DNA from: Ashinkailepas kermadecensis
Lineage: Eukaryota; Arthropoda; Thecostraca; Neolepadidae
Assembly: GCA_034440615.1 (NCBI GenBank)
Contig: JAOTOM010004862.1
Coordinates: 470,438 to 534,437, forward strand
Direction: 5' to 3'
DNA: 64,000 nt
The notes below the pieces were generated by a model that was not told the DNA's origin, did not search any database, and was given only the letters and a program-made list of their open reading frames with translations. This document shows, piece by piece, positions 47,290 through 59,589 of this stretch. Numbering within the stretch: position 1 is the first letter of the stretch; each line of letters begins with the position of its first letter. Position numbers and translations under genes: made by a program.

Positions 47290-48296
47290 ATTGCTTACAG
47301 TAGAAAATTATGAAGGTTTAAGGCAGTAACGTCACACAATCAAGCTAAGACATACAATTTGCAAGTGCAAGTTCCTTGCCTTGATATTACACGACCATGT
47401 GTTATATATGGCCTTAGTCCTAGCTGCCACACACTTCAACATTTACATGTACTTTGATTATTGAAGCATAAAAATTACTGCCATGATACATCCATTGCGT
47501 GACTGTAGTATGGAATATAACGTATAAATGTCTACATTTCAATGGATTTTCGTAGTTGGGCACAGCACACAGATATCCAGCCTTTTGAGCTATATATCTG
47601 GGTATTATCGTTGCTGGCATCCAACATGTAAAATTCATCTTTCCATGATTTATTATGGTACCATAGATACAATAATGAAGTCCACATCCTAGTATATCAA
47701 CTTCAAGTGCGAGAACGCCTCTCATAATTTCAGAATCCCTCGAGGGGATTAGGCGCTCGTGATGTGACCTGACAAGGTCACATGAAGAGTGATGTGAAGA
47801 GTTATGGTGTGATGAGTGACGAGTGATGCTTGTCATTGATCTGAGAAGGCACATGTCAAGCATGGCAACTGACCGGAGTGGATCTTCAGCTGGTTAACTG
47901 CGTAGTGACATTGGCAGCACGTTACACATTCAAGTCAAATTATGTCTTTCAATAATGGTGTGGTTAGATGGTGGGCTCATGGTATAGGTAACAATATCTG
48001 CTTAGCAAAGACTCTGATCCAATAATTTATTCAATGAAGACATTTGTATTAAAAGTACTAAAATACCGAATTACAACGGAGACTACTATCAAGGCTTTTC
48101 ATCGCCCAGTGATGTGTACGCCCAGGCTGATATTTAAGAACCCCGAAGATAAGGGGATGAATTTAGGCCAATTGCAGGGTGTATATTTCTAAACACTACT
48201 TGAGGTGCAAGCACTTAAATGAGCATAGTAAAGTCGATTTTGTGGCATGTACTCCATAGACGTCATTGTTAAGCTGTACAATCATTTGGGCGTGCT
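47290..48296. other. No gene recognised; small hairpin
   Basis: AT-rich. GATGTGACCTGACAAGGTCA near 47759 folds into a 9-bp stem (ATGTGACCT with AGGTCACAT), followed by repeated GTGATGAGTGACGAGTGATG-like words. Confidence 0.5.
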
Positions 48297-49330
48297 CAGT
48301 GGCGTACCGAAGGGGGAATTGGAGCAGCCCCCCTTCCCCGAGAGGTTGTAGGCCCACAATAATCGCGCCGGGGTTCGGGAAAATATCGCCAGGTTCCTAA
48401 AAATCCTGCTGATGTGCCCAACAATCGCTCCGGAGTCCATAAAAATCACATTGGGGGCCCTCCCAAAGGCCGCGCAGGGGCCCCTGAAAATGACGCTGGG
48501 GCCCCTAAAATCCCACCAAGGCGCCTGCAAATAACATTGGTGGCCTCAAAAGTCGTTCAGGGACCTTAAAAATGACTCTGAGAGCTTCAAAATGTGGAGC
48601 CGGGCTCCTAAGAATATCGCTGGGCCCCCGAAAAGTCGCGCCATGACCACCGAAAATCACGCTAAGGCCTTAAAAGGTCGGGCCGGGCTCCTGGAAATCA
48701 CGCTGGGGGCCAAAAAGTTTCGCCGTGGCCCCCCAAAAAATGACGCAGGGCTCCAAAAAGACTGACCGGGCCCTCAAGATCACGCTGGGTCCCAACAGGT
48801 CGTGTCGGGGCCCCTGATAATCGCACTGGGGCTCCCAAAAAGCGGACCGGGTCCCCTGAAAATCACGCTGGGTGTTTCAAACGTTCACGCCTGAGCCCGG
48901 AAAATAATGCTGGGCGCCGAAAAAGTCGTGTCGAGATTCTTTAAAATCACAACGGGGACCCCAAAAGGTTGGGCCGGGGCTCCTGAAAATAACGCTGAGC
49001 CTGAAGGTACCAAAACGTCGCGCCCGGACCCCTGAACATCACGCTAGAGGCTCGACAGGTCGCACCGGGCCCGAAAAGTCTCATCGGGAACACCCAATAA
49101 ATGAGGCCGTCGCAACGAAAAAAAAACAGTCCGGGCATGGAAAATCATTCTGGGGTCCCAACAATCGCTCCAAAAGAAACCAAAAAGTGTTGAGCCCCCA
49201 AAGACGTATCAAGGCCACTAGAACTCGCGATAGGCATCTCAACAAATGACGACAGGCTCTAAAATTCGCACTTAGACCCAAAACGTCGCACCGATGCCCT
49301 TGGAAATCACACTAGGGGCCAAGGCCGTAT
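48297..49330. repeat. Degenerate 22-bp-period family, locus 2
   Basis: Begins CAGTGGCGTACCGAAGGGGG, then about 45 units of 20-23 bp of the form GGCCCCTGAAAATCACGCTG alternating with GGGCCCCAAAAAGTCGCGCC. Positions 49120-49320 align base for base, with substitutions, to 62920-63110 (for example CAATCGCTCCAAAAG versus CAATGGCTCCAAAAG), so the loci are copies of one specific long element and not merely arrays of the same word. Confidence 0.85.
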
Positions 49331-52300
49331 ACAGAGGTAAAATCATAAGCTTCTGTGCACCTTTCTGCGCAGGTTGCCTTATGACGTGCACGATGCGTCA
49401 CCCTCCCGCGCCGTAACTACGAATGGATATGGGCCGGGAGGCGCGCACGATGCAAAGTAGTGAATTGCTTCGAATAAACGTTGTTTTATTTCCAGTAACG
49501 AACCAAAATCTGTAGTCACATCTTTTTCCTTCAGAACAATGCCGTTTTTATCAGCGTCAGATCACAAGCGCAGACTAGGGAATGCAGTATGTGAAGGACT
49601 TCCCTCTCGCGGCACTTACTTTATAGCGATAGGGTCACGAGAGTATGTGAATGCGATGTGCTGGACTCGGGGTGGTGCTGAAGGAGCAGCCACCCTCGCA
49701 GCCTAGGAAAGGTATTAGCATTAGTATTTTGAGTGCATTCACAGACATTGCTGGCTTTAAATTAACTAACTCGCTCCATCCGATCACCTGAAGGCCGCCC
49801 CGTACATGGACGCATCCCTGTCATTGTGAAATTGTTGCATGATGCTTGAGACCCGCGTGGAAACAATGCACGAGACTTTTCGGTATTTAGCTTGAAGTCA
49901 GTGTAGATCAAACCAGGATTGTCCGTCAAAATGCATTTCCCACTGGTCTTCAGCGGGAAGAGACCTGAAGCCATGCCACGAATCGGGCATAAGCCAGCAC
50001 ATGACAACGACGCATCCATACTTTTTGTAGGGGGAGGCCTCCATCTGATAGGGGCTTCCTTCACACGAACCTTACCTTCTGGGGGTGAGGCTGAAAGGGT
50101 GGGGCGCACTTCGATGAGAGGAGGTTGTCCTGGTGTCCCGGGAGGAGGGTCTACTCCCTGATCGGGCTTTGTCTACCGGGGGTAGGGTGGAGGGTTGCAG
50201 TCGGATTCCTCAAGGGCTTCATGCGGCTCCTCCACGGGAGCCTCCTGCCGCTAAAGGGGCAGTAACTTAACCAGGGCCGTATCTTTGTATATTTGTGTGG
50301 GGTTTTTGTATCCCCCAGCAAATGCTAGCTTTGCCCCACCCCCTCCCCAATAATTTCAAACTTTGAAATGGGACCCTGTGGGGTGCACTCCTGATCAATT
50401 TGAACGCGCCCATTGGCTGCACGCATCGTGAACACCCAATTATTTTCAGGAACCTACACCTATGACTATACCCCCCCCCCTGGTGCGCCGTTGCATGACG
50501 ATGCATCCGGGCTTCACCAGAGTTCGTTGAAAACGATGACAAATGGCAAGAGAATGTAGTAAGAAAATATACTGTATTTCGGTGCCATTCTTAAGTGAAC
50601 TTGAAAGAAATTGCTTTCGTGTAGGATGAAGAACCACGGAAGTCGTTCACGAGGCTGCTATCCACAGGTCAGACGTATTAACCGAGGGCCGAAACCACAC
50701 GGTGCGCTTAGTCTATTCCCGTGCATATGGGTGTAATGTTAACCGGTTCTGGGGAAGATGTCCACGCCCCCCCTCCATTCCATATTCATCCCCGGTGTTC
50801 ATCAATGTAAAGACATCGGTCCCAAGAAGGGAAACACACAGTTCCAAATGTCCCATCTGAAACACGCTACATTCAAAATATTCATGATCGAGTCCATGCA
50901 AGCAAAGTAAACATTGACCCGCTTCTCAGATGTTTTCATGTTATGGTATCTATGGTATATATGTGCACAGTCAAGCAAAACAAATAATTATGCGCAGCAG
51001 TCGGCAGGAGCGCAAGCAGTCGGGAAAGGTGAGGAAGGTGAACTCATTGTCCAATACAGCGCCGAGAAGCTGGCAATGGAAGAAGGGACGGAACGAAAAT
51101 GAAACCCAGAGGCAAATCCACGGGGAGAGGGCCAGGGGGATTTTTGGGACCATTTTGATTTTGTTTTGGCCGGGGAGGGGCACGGCCAGGCACGCCACAT
51201 GGGCGAAATGCGAAAAGTTTGGGAAAGCTTTCCCATTGGTAGGGGACGGGAGTTACCGTGGGGTTCCAGGGGAACGGATCCTCGGGCTCCCCAGTAGTGA
51301 CGCTCCTGCAATCCGGGACATTCCCCCTCCCAATGTCGCCACATTCTTAGCTAAACCGACCTTCATTCACGATTTGTGGCAAAGCTAGGGGAATTTTATG
51401 ATGAGAATGTTGTATAAGTTAATTCAGGCCGCAAGCTGCCCAACGCTGATGAGTTTTTTCCCAAACTTGGTGAACATGAATATTTGTAAAGCCCAAACCA
51501 AATCATCATCATCCTCTCTCACATTTTGGATATATCAATTCAGTCAGGACACTGCAGCACCCAAAAAAAACTTCACAATGATGATTCTTCCACAAAATAG
51601 TTAAATAATTGTATGAGGCCCTGGGGAACAACTAGAACACAGCACACATTTTGGCTCACGAATCATCAGACAAAGTGGCATTGCTTACAACCACCCTTCT
51701 GCCCCCCATAAAAGGAAGAATTTGATGTACCCACTGCAGAAAAAAGAAATGCATAGACATGATACAGAAATAAAAACCTAGCACAGTCAAACAATAATAT
51801 AACTAAATAATGTAATGAAACACCAACATCCAAGCCATATATGCCACCATATAAATCCCACATTAATTCACACTCTATACATTCAACTAACATGAGGCAG
51901 CAACCAGACTCAACAGCAGACTGATACACTTGGTCACCCTTGACAAATTTGACTGGGGTGCCATATAACAGCAGTTGGAATGAACAGTATCTTCCAGCCC
52001 CTGTGTTATTGTTTTGCATATGCTATTTGGTTTGTAAATATTGTTTGTTAGGTTAGGTTCTTTCTCATTTCTTATATCTCAATTTGTTTATGTCTTCTGG
52101 ACTTCTTGAGACTATTTACCTGAAGATGAAAACCTTTTATACAAATCATTGTGTTGCAAGTGGAAATGTATTCCCTGTGTCACAGTTATGACCTATTACC
52201 TCACTGAAATATAATTGCTCTTTCTTTTTGGAAGAATGCCCAAAATTTAGGTTTTTAGGCAACACTGTTCTATTCCCACTGATGTAATTTGTTTGAAGTG

Positions 52301-52429
52301 TAGCATACCTTGTGGGTACCAAGCATCCCAGCCATGCAACAGTCAGGGCCATGCAAACCACAGATGGCCATGTTTTCCCATTGTCTGATTTCCTATTCCA
52401 ATTGAGGATTCCAGTGATGATGGTACAAT
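49331..52429. other. No confident gene; one weak minus-strand frame and a LINE/SINE tail
   Basis: A minus-strand open stretch at 49762-50160 (PPGTPGQPPLIEVRPTLSAS, then KEAPIRWRPPPTKSMDAS, SLSCAGLCPIRGMASG) has protein-like composition but no recognised domain. At 51487-51520 TAAAGCCCAAACCAAATCAT followed by CATCATC looks like the 3' tail of another retroposon. Around 50930-51390 short frames overlap on both strands without motifs. Confidence 0.35.
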
Positions 52430-53130
52430 GGCTCACAACCAGGAACATCTCATTGAGGTATGTGAAATTTGTCCAACTGTAACTATGCAAAACCCCTTAA
52501 TAACAGCTTCTCTGGCTTTGCCATGCAATGAGAAGATGGACTGTTGCCAGCTGCAGAGCTTACCACTTTTAATGGGGTTGGGGTAAATTTGCAGTTTAAA
52601 GTAACTTCTGATTTCTTGGACTTGGTTTTCTAATGCAATGTTTATCAATGTGGAGAACATGATATGATTGCTTATTTCCTCTGTAAATGTGTACTTTCAG
52701 TTGGAAGGCAAAATAACACCCAAAAGTGGGCTTCAAGTTGGGTAACATAACATAAAAAGTAAAGTTCAAAACGAAGAAAAAATTGTGTAGCATAACCTAA
52801 CATAACCTAGCCTAACCTTCCATGCAAGAAACCAATTTATTTTGTTAAAATTGAATATTCCCAAACAATTTTTCCCACAAAAGTTTCAAATAAAAAACCT
52901 GACCTAACATAACCTAACCTAAGCTAGAATGAACTGTTTTTAAGAAAAAAAACTCAATTTATTTTTGAATAATTTCCTATTATTATTTCTTCTTCAAACA
53001 TACAACAAAACTCTAATATAACCTAACTGAACCAAACCTAACCCATTTGTATGCTTCATGGAGGTAAAATGTATGTAAAACTTGTGTCGTCAATTACCTT
53101 AAACTGCAATAACACCGATGATATATTATG
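52430..53130. repeat. TTAGG-type dispersed family, locus 3 (reverse orientation)
   Basis: CATAACCTAGCCTAACCTTC, ACATAACCTAACCTAAGCTA and spacer words GCAATGTTTATCAATGTGGA and TATGCTTCATGGAGGTAAAA recur here and at 59590-61330, and in inverse form at 6660-7640. Confidence 0.75.
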
Positions 53131-53809
53131 GCAATCTTTCACCATGCAAGCTAACTCTCACCCAACACATTGGGAAGTACAAGGAAAACCAAGCATTACG
53201 TCGTATAATGCACCGAAATTACATAGGATTTTCGCTACTCCGCGGGATATATCAATTGTATCATGTAATCTTGCCAGTCTCGTATCAATGTCAATGTTCA
53301 TGTGCTATCTTGGAACGATCAAGTGTTGGTCAAATCATTTCTTGAAAACATTCACATTTGCAGCAGAGATAAGGTATCTGAAAAGATATTCACATTGACA
53401 AAGGTAGCATAAGCTATATACCACGAATTGCATTGATCTATTAACCAAGGACTCAATGGTAGGACCACTTAACGTACACAAGAAAACCTTGCACAAGAAT
53501 GCAGTACGTAATGCATGTCACACACAAGCCATAATTGCACAACTTTAAATATTGCAGGAATCCCTGTCTAAAACGCTGCACTACTGGTTTTTGCCGCTGA
53601 AATCGCTGCCATTTCTACAAGCGATTTTAATGCAACTTAGGCTTAATATATTAATATATTGTAATGGGATGTGCTCTTTATGATGACATGTTGTGAAAAA
53701 CATGCACATATGGGCACATGTATGCAATCACGTTCCAACATTATGTGAATGGGTGACGCATCATTCACGTCATATATCAGATATGGAAGCTCAATTGGCT
53801 CCCTATGGC
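53131..53809. other. No gene recognised
   Basis: A 115-codon plus frame at 53051-53398 begins inside the TTAGG-type repeat (TATGCTTCATGGAGGTAAAATG) and has no domain; I regard it as chance. Confidence 0.5.
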
Positions 53810-55260
53810 CGCTATTGGGATGACACCCCCTGCTAGGGGCCCAAGAAGTCGCGCCGAAGCCCCACAAGTCGCACAAGCTAGCCCCCCAAAAAATCGATTC
53901 CTACCCGGAATGTCACTCTCCAGCCAAAGAAATTGCGCAAAATACCCCAAAAACGCGTCGGGCCCCGGAAAAGAAGCGCGTTGGAGCACCGAAAAAAGCT
54001 CCGGAGCTCGACGAATCGTACTGGTGTTGTGTGGTTATGGAGACTTTCTGACTCGCTGCCATATTCCCGCCGAATATGGCAGCCCAAGATAATGTGCGGT
54101 TCGGCCCCAACGAATAAATAGTCTAACCCCGGAAGCCGCAGAGTTTGGACCGTCCCAACTGCCTATGAGTTAGAATCATTTTGAGCTCCAACCAATGAGA
54201 AACATAACCGGGGCCAAAGAATATCGCACAGGAGGCTTACCAAAATTAGAAGTCGACCCCCAAAAAATTGCAAAGAGACTCCATTGGGTCGACCCGAACA
54301 CCGGAAAATTCAGAACAGGTCCCGAAAGAAAGTTCTCCTAAGGGCCTTTCTGCTCTGAAGGGTGCTATCGACGTAAAAAAACCTCGTTGAGCAGCCGCAG
54401 TGGAATACCAAAGAGGCAAATTCCCCCTCAATTCTGAAGAGGTGGGCTCCCAAAAACCAAAGAATCGCGCCGGGGTCCTCAAAGATGGTTCTGCTCGAAA
54501 AATCGCGGCGGGACATAACAAAATATCGCCGTGGCCGAAAAATCAGGCCGTGGCTCGGACTTTGCATAATTCAGAAAAATGCAGCAGAAATTGTCTCGAG
54601 CCCAGAAAACAGGCGTCGGATCCCCCGGAACCACGCGCCTAGGCCCGAAAAATAGCGAAGGGACCCCGATAAATTATACCGGATCCCCAAATATCGTGTT
54701 GGGGTCCCACAAATGTGAGCGAGGAACCCCAAATATATACGGCGGGATCCTAAGAGCACCACTGGAGGAGGAAAATGCACCGGGCTCTCCAAAGGGTATC
54801 GAGTATGGAAAAAAGCGGCACGACCTTAAAACATGCGTTGCAGCTCTAAATAACCACACCGGGAGCTAAAACAAAACAACGGGGCCCTCAAATCACACCG
54901 GGGTTTTGAGACCGCTTGGTTGCCTCAAAAACCGGTTGGGGTCCTCAAAAATAGACATGAAAGTCCTAGAAATGGAACAAAAAGACCGGGCACTAAATAC
55001 ACACTTCGGTGTTTGCGAAAACGCGCCGATACCTAAAAAAAATATTGTCGGTGCACAAAAATGCAATAAAACTGTTAAAAAAAGAGCCGGGGTCACAACA
55101 AATATATGCCGGGCCCCGCACAAAAATTGGCTGGAGCCCTAAATCACATCCATAGAGAAAGAAAAGCGGAAAGGTCCAAAAAATAACACCTGACGAGAGC
55201 CTCAGTTCAGTAGCCAACCTGGGAGCGTATTTAACACAAGAGATGAGGTGTATCAAAGCT
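53810..55260. repeat. Degenerate 22-bp-period family, locus 3
   Basis: The same vocabulary as 48297-49330. At 54390-54420 the end motif GAGCAGCCG runs directly into CAGTGGAATACCAAAGAGG, the start motif of a following unit; 63472-63500 shows the same GAGCAGCCGCAGTGGCGTAC junction. GGTCCCGAAAGAAAGTTCTC (54317) matches GGTCCCGAAAGAAAATTATC (63400). The last 350 bp align with the inverse of 33330-33700. Confidence 0.85.
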
Positions 55261-55755
55261 CAGCGATTATCAGAATTTCTTAGCCACCAGAAAACGTGGG
55301 AAGAAGAGAACTAATCATACAATTGAATTCAGGATGGGCCCTTGTGGCTCTTAAGTCTGAACACGTTATGACTATATGAGATGCCGCATGTTGTAACCTG
55401 TCAGCTATTTTGCACTGAATTGTTGGTACCCAAAATAAGCGCTTACATTCCGTTTCAGCCGGGTGCCACATGATGAAGTTCTAGCATTTCGTTTCAAGTG
55501 GCGGATATTCTAAGGTGCAAGATGTGTACTACAGAGATGATTGAGGTGACTGATCACCTATTTGTTGGAGGCCCTGAGGACGAACACCATACCATGTATT
55601 TTTATGTATTGCGTATTTCTTTGCCCCAGTCTGTCAGCCTGTCAATCTTGGTCTGCCACACACCGGATCGAATAATATTCAACCAGCGATCACCCGTCTT
55701 TCCTGTTTCTCATCCTCTCCAGCTTCAATCATCAGACTTCTTTTACCATAGACAG
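55261..55755. other. No gene recognised
   Basis: Ordinary AT-balanced sequence; no motif or repeat stood out. Confidence 0.45.
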
Positions 55756-56470
55756 GTATCCTTTTGTGGGGGCCATGGCCCCACCAATGTTGATCTTGGC
55801 CCCCCAATGTTGATTTGCCCCCCCAATAACCCATGCTCTTTTTATGCTGATAAAAAAGTTAAAGGAAAAAATAACAAAAAAAACACCATGGCCATGATAC
55901 ATAGCAAATGTAGTTGATGTTAGCCAGCACATTTTGTACTGAAAAGAAACAGATTTGGATTAGATAGTGGGCTGACTCTCCACCTTTTGCTACAAAATTC
56001 AAAATTGAGTGCAAAAAAAACAACAACAAAATAGCTGGATTTGCCTCCCCTGTGGAAGGACAACTTACATCATAAAATGTTGCAAATAGTTGATGGTAAT
56101 CAGGGGCGTCGAGTTGTATCCTTTTGTGCGGGCCATGCCCACCAATGTTGATCTTGGCCACCTCAATGTTGATTTGGGCCCCAATAACCTATGCTATTGT
56201 TATGCTGAGAAAAAATTAAAGGAAAAAAATGAAAAACACCATGCTACTTACAAAACTTAGTTGATGCCAATCAGCACATTTTGTACTGAAATGAAACAGA
56301 TTTGGATTGGATAGTGGATTGACTCTCCACCTTTTGCTGCTAAATTGAAAATATTGTGGAAAAACAAAGGAGTTGGATTTCCCTGCACGTTGCAAGCACA
56401 ATTTACATCATAAAATGTCGAGATTATCTGACGATGATGCATTGTAAACCATATTGTCTGAAAAATCTGC
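55756..56470. repeat. Direct duplication of about 360 bp
   Basis: GTATCCTTTTGTG at 55756 and 56116 each lead to CCACCAATGTTGATCTTGGC, CAATAACC-ATGCT, AAACAGATTTGGATT and GACTCTCCACCTTTTGCT, ending with CATCATAAAATGT. The G/C-rich opening (GGCCCCCCAATGTTGATT) resembles a MITE end. Confidence 0.88.
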
Positions 56471-57416
56471 AAAGCCACTAGACAACAATTAACAATGTCA
56501 TAATTATGCTTCCACACATGGCCAATGGCAAAAGCACATGCATATGGAGCTTGAACTGGATTCATTCCATTCAATTTCCAGTCATTGTCAAACTTGCACA
56601 CAATCCAGTCCTGTCAACAACATTCTGTTTTCATTGAGATGGTGGATACACAAACTATATTTATTTTCAGCAGTCAACCCATCGCAATATATGCTTGATA
56701 TTCACCTAGGTACCCGCCTATATCCCAATGACAATTAGCATATATTAAATATTAAAAAACAGCACCCCAGTCTCGACCTGCACCAAGAGCCACATGTGAG
56801 CCAAATATCTGCCAGCTTATGATACCATGCAATACAAAAGTAATCAAGAAGCTGCATGCACACGGTATTATAATTCCTATTATTGAAGAAAATAATAGGA
56901 AGGTACTACTAAGCCGTAGCTTCAAAGACTTTCTAAACGAACCTTGCAAGCAAGGCATATAATCAGGTATATTCATCAGATGATTTGAACGCTTCGGACT
57001 GATTGATCGTGACGTCACCAGTTCGATGTAGCCCCATTCCTATGCTGTATAGGGAGCTGTTGCGGTTTCCGAGAAAAAAACAAATCTCGGATTATATTAC
57101 GCCATTTCGCATGATTCTGGCACTGAAAGAGGGATCGCTTCGCTTTCTTTCACCAATCTATCTACCACTTTTGCTCCAGCCATCGAAACTATCGTGGTAT
57201 ATAGCGTCAAAGTTTTCTTGCACACTGTCAAACCAGCACCCCAAACTTCGGGGGCGGTTACGCCTAGCCGTGTGGCGCAAAGGTATGAACTCAAACTCGA
57301 GATCCAGAGGTGGGGGGTTCCTATCTCTCCAATAACTTTGCTTTTCCAACCGCATTATTTTGCATTTTTAAATTAGGTAGGAACCTTACTGCGTGTCATC
57401 ACGCATATTGAGCACG
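56471..57416. other. No gene recognised
   Basis: AT-rich until about 57000, then mixed. Frames at 57003-57335 have no recognised domain. Confidence 0.45.
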
Positions 57417-57424
57417 CTAACTGC

Positions 57425-58108
57425 CACTGGCGGATCCAGGGAGGGGCCATTCCGGCCATGCCCCCCCCCGGGAAGCGCTCAACAGGAGGGGGGGTGCATA
57501 GTGTCTTTTGCCCCCCTGAAACCAACAGAAGTCAACTAAATTAAAATGCAGTAACTTTTGCCGAGGTAAAAAATAGCGTCTGGATGAAAGAATCTCTAAT
57601 TTTAAAGGATTTTCTTTAAATATAGTTGTTTTGAAGACCGCATAGTAGCATAGTAGATTCCGACACACATCGAGGGTTCCATGCTGCTCAAGTTCTGCTT
57701 ACAGCAAGAGTTGACAAAATCGGATCCGCCAGTGTCCACGTGCACGAACGTTGACGTGGTACAAGACGTTGAACGTGAGCGTAAACGTTTTGGTAAATAA
57801 GAACAAAAATCCGGTAACATAGAAACGGTGGAGGTAGGCTGGGGCCCCTGCACAGGAAATCATGTTGTCAATTATTATTATTTTTTTTCATTTATTTTAA
57901 TTTTAATTACTATTTTTAAAATGGGCCCCTTTGCCAAATAGTAGTTGAAATCCGGTGCTTTCAACCAAAACACGTGGGAGAAGGGGCATCCTCAAAATCC
58001 GTTCGACCCCTCCCCTGATGCAATTCCTAGGTACGCCACTGGGGGGGGGGGGGCTGACGCCGAAAACCGAAAGTTGCCCCCCCAACCGGTGGGTTAGATC
58101 CGCCAGTG
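57425..58108 (+). mobile_element. hAT-type MITE with 8-bp target duplication, copy 1
   Basis: The terminal inverted repeat CACTGGCGGATCCAGG at the left pairs with GTTAGATCCGCCAGTG at the right. Both sides carry the perfect 8-bp duplication CTAACTGC (57417-57424 and 58109-58116), the hallmark length for hAT transposons. There is no transposase. Internally, TCGGATCCGCCAGTG at about 57719 and CCTAGGTACGCCACTG at about 58027 are further terminus-like motifs, suggesting that the element arose by nesting of shorter MITEs. Confidence 0.93.
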
Positions 58109-58160
58109 CTAACTGCAACCTTAATCCTTCGCAACGCGGTACATAGTTTATCGGCGCTTT

Positions 58161-58824
58161 CACTGGCGGATCTAGCCCACCGGTTTGGGTGGGGGGCAAC
58201 TTTCGGTTTTCGGCGTCAGCCCCCCGCCCCTCCCCAGTGGCGTACCTAGGAATTGCATCAGGGGAGGGGTCGAACGGATTTGGAGGGTGCCCATTCTCCC
58301 ACTATTTTTTATTAAAAGCACCGGATTTCGACCACTGTTTGGCAAAGGGGCCCATTTTAAAAGAATGATAATTAAAATTAAAATTAAATAATAACTGACA
58401 ACATGATTTCCTGTGTAGGAGCCCCAGCCTACCTGCACCGTTCCTATGTTACCGGATTTTTGTTCTTGTTTACCAAAACGGTCACGTTCACGTTCAACGT
58501 CTTGTATGACGTCAACGTTCGTGTGCACTGGCGGATCGGATTTTGTCAACTCTTGCTGTAAGCAGAACTTGAGCAGCATGGAACCCTCGATGTGTGTCAG
58601 AATCTACTATACTACCATACTGGCTTCCAAACAATTTTTTTTAATTCTTTAAAATTGTATATTCTTTCATCCAGACGCTATTTTTAACATCGGCAAAGGT
58701 TACTGCATTTTAATTTAGTTGACTTCTGTTGGTTTCCGGGGTGGAGCCAAAAGACACTATGTCCCCACTTTTAAGCGCTTCGGGGGGGCATGGTCGGAAT
58801 GGCCCCTACCTGGATCCGCCAGTG
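58161..58824 (-). mobile_element. hAT-type MITE with 8-bp target duplication, copy 2 (opposite orientation)
   Basis: Its sequence is the reverse of copy 1 over nearly the whole length: CACTGGCGGATCTAGCCCAC at the left, CCTGGATCCGCCAGTG at the right, and the same internal CCAGTGGCGTACCTAGG and GTGCACTGGCGGATCGGA. The duplication GGCGCTTT is perfect at 58153-58160 and 58825-58832. Only 36 bp separate the two copies' duplications. Together they make a 1.4-kb inverted repeat, but the separate target duplications show two independent insertions. Confidence 0.93.
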
Positions 58825-58832
58825 GGCGCTTT

Positions 58833-59589
58833 GCCGAGGCTTATTTACTGACGCACCCGAGCAGAAATCGGGTATATTCCAAATTCGATGGAGAAATTCG
58901 GCACAGCCTGGCGTGGCGTGCCGTTCGGCACAGCCACTCGTGACGTCACAGCTTAAAAAGAAATGGGCCTATGGCGGCTGCAGAAGTGACAACCACCTGC
59001 TTGTAATTTATACAAGGTCAAAGCCCATCACCAGAGACTTGATAGACACTAGCGCGCATGAAATGCCACAAATCGTGACGGACATTCCTCAGAACATCCA
59101 AAATCGTAACATCCAAAAATAAAAAGTATAGTTACAGAAATCCCAGCACCTCAAGTGTAAATTTTCGGTTACTGTAGACAAATGTGACGGAGGTGAGGCA
59201 TTTGTGGTGCAATTACGCGCAGTGTTTAATCCGGAGGCCAATCTCATGTGCCGTCGTACTGATTAGTTTTTTGTACTTCACACTTTCTGATGTATCTGTA
59301 GATTGGTGTGATTTGAAACAGTGAATAAATAGCTTGCTCATATTTAATTCCCAAAGGAACAGTACTTGAAGAACTTGGAAGGTAAGCTTGAACATGTCCA
59401 GCCCATGCCTTTTTCTGATTTGTGCTCAGGGTTTCTATGTCAATACCACATACCTACCATGTTTGTCTTCAAGAAGAGCTGTTTTCAGTTTACTTTTATT
59501 AATATTTTAATTCCATTGCTCTTCGTGCTTTTCTTCCCAGGATTGGGGAACCTAGTGTAGAATTTCCGTCCAGCGGTTGGCACACCTTT
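58833..59589. other. No gene recognised
   Basis: Includes a short run of protein-like sequence on plus (58860-59110) without domain. Nothing else stands out. Confidence 0.45.

Noticed and set aside
57425..58824. A single 1.4-kb fold-back transposon
   Set aside because: Separate perfect 8-bp duplications around each half show two MITE insertions.
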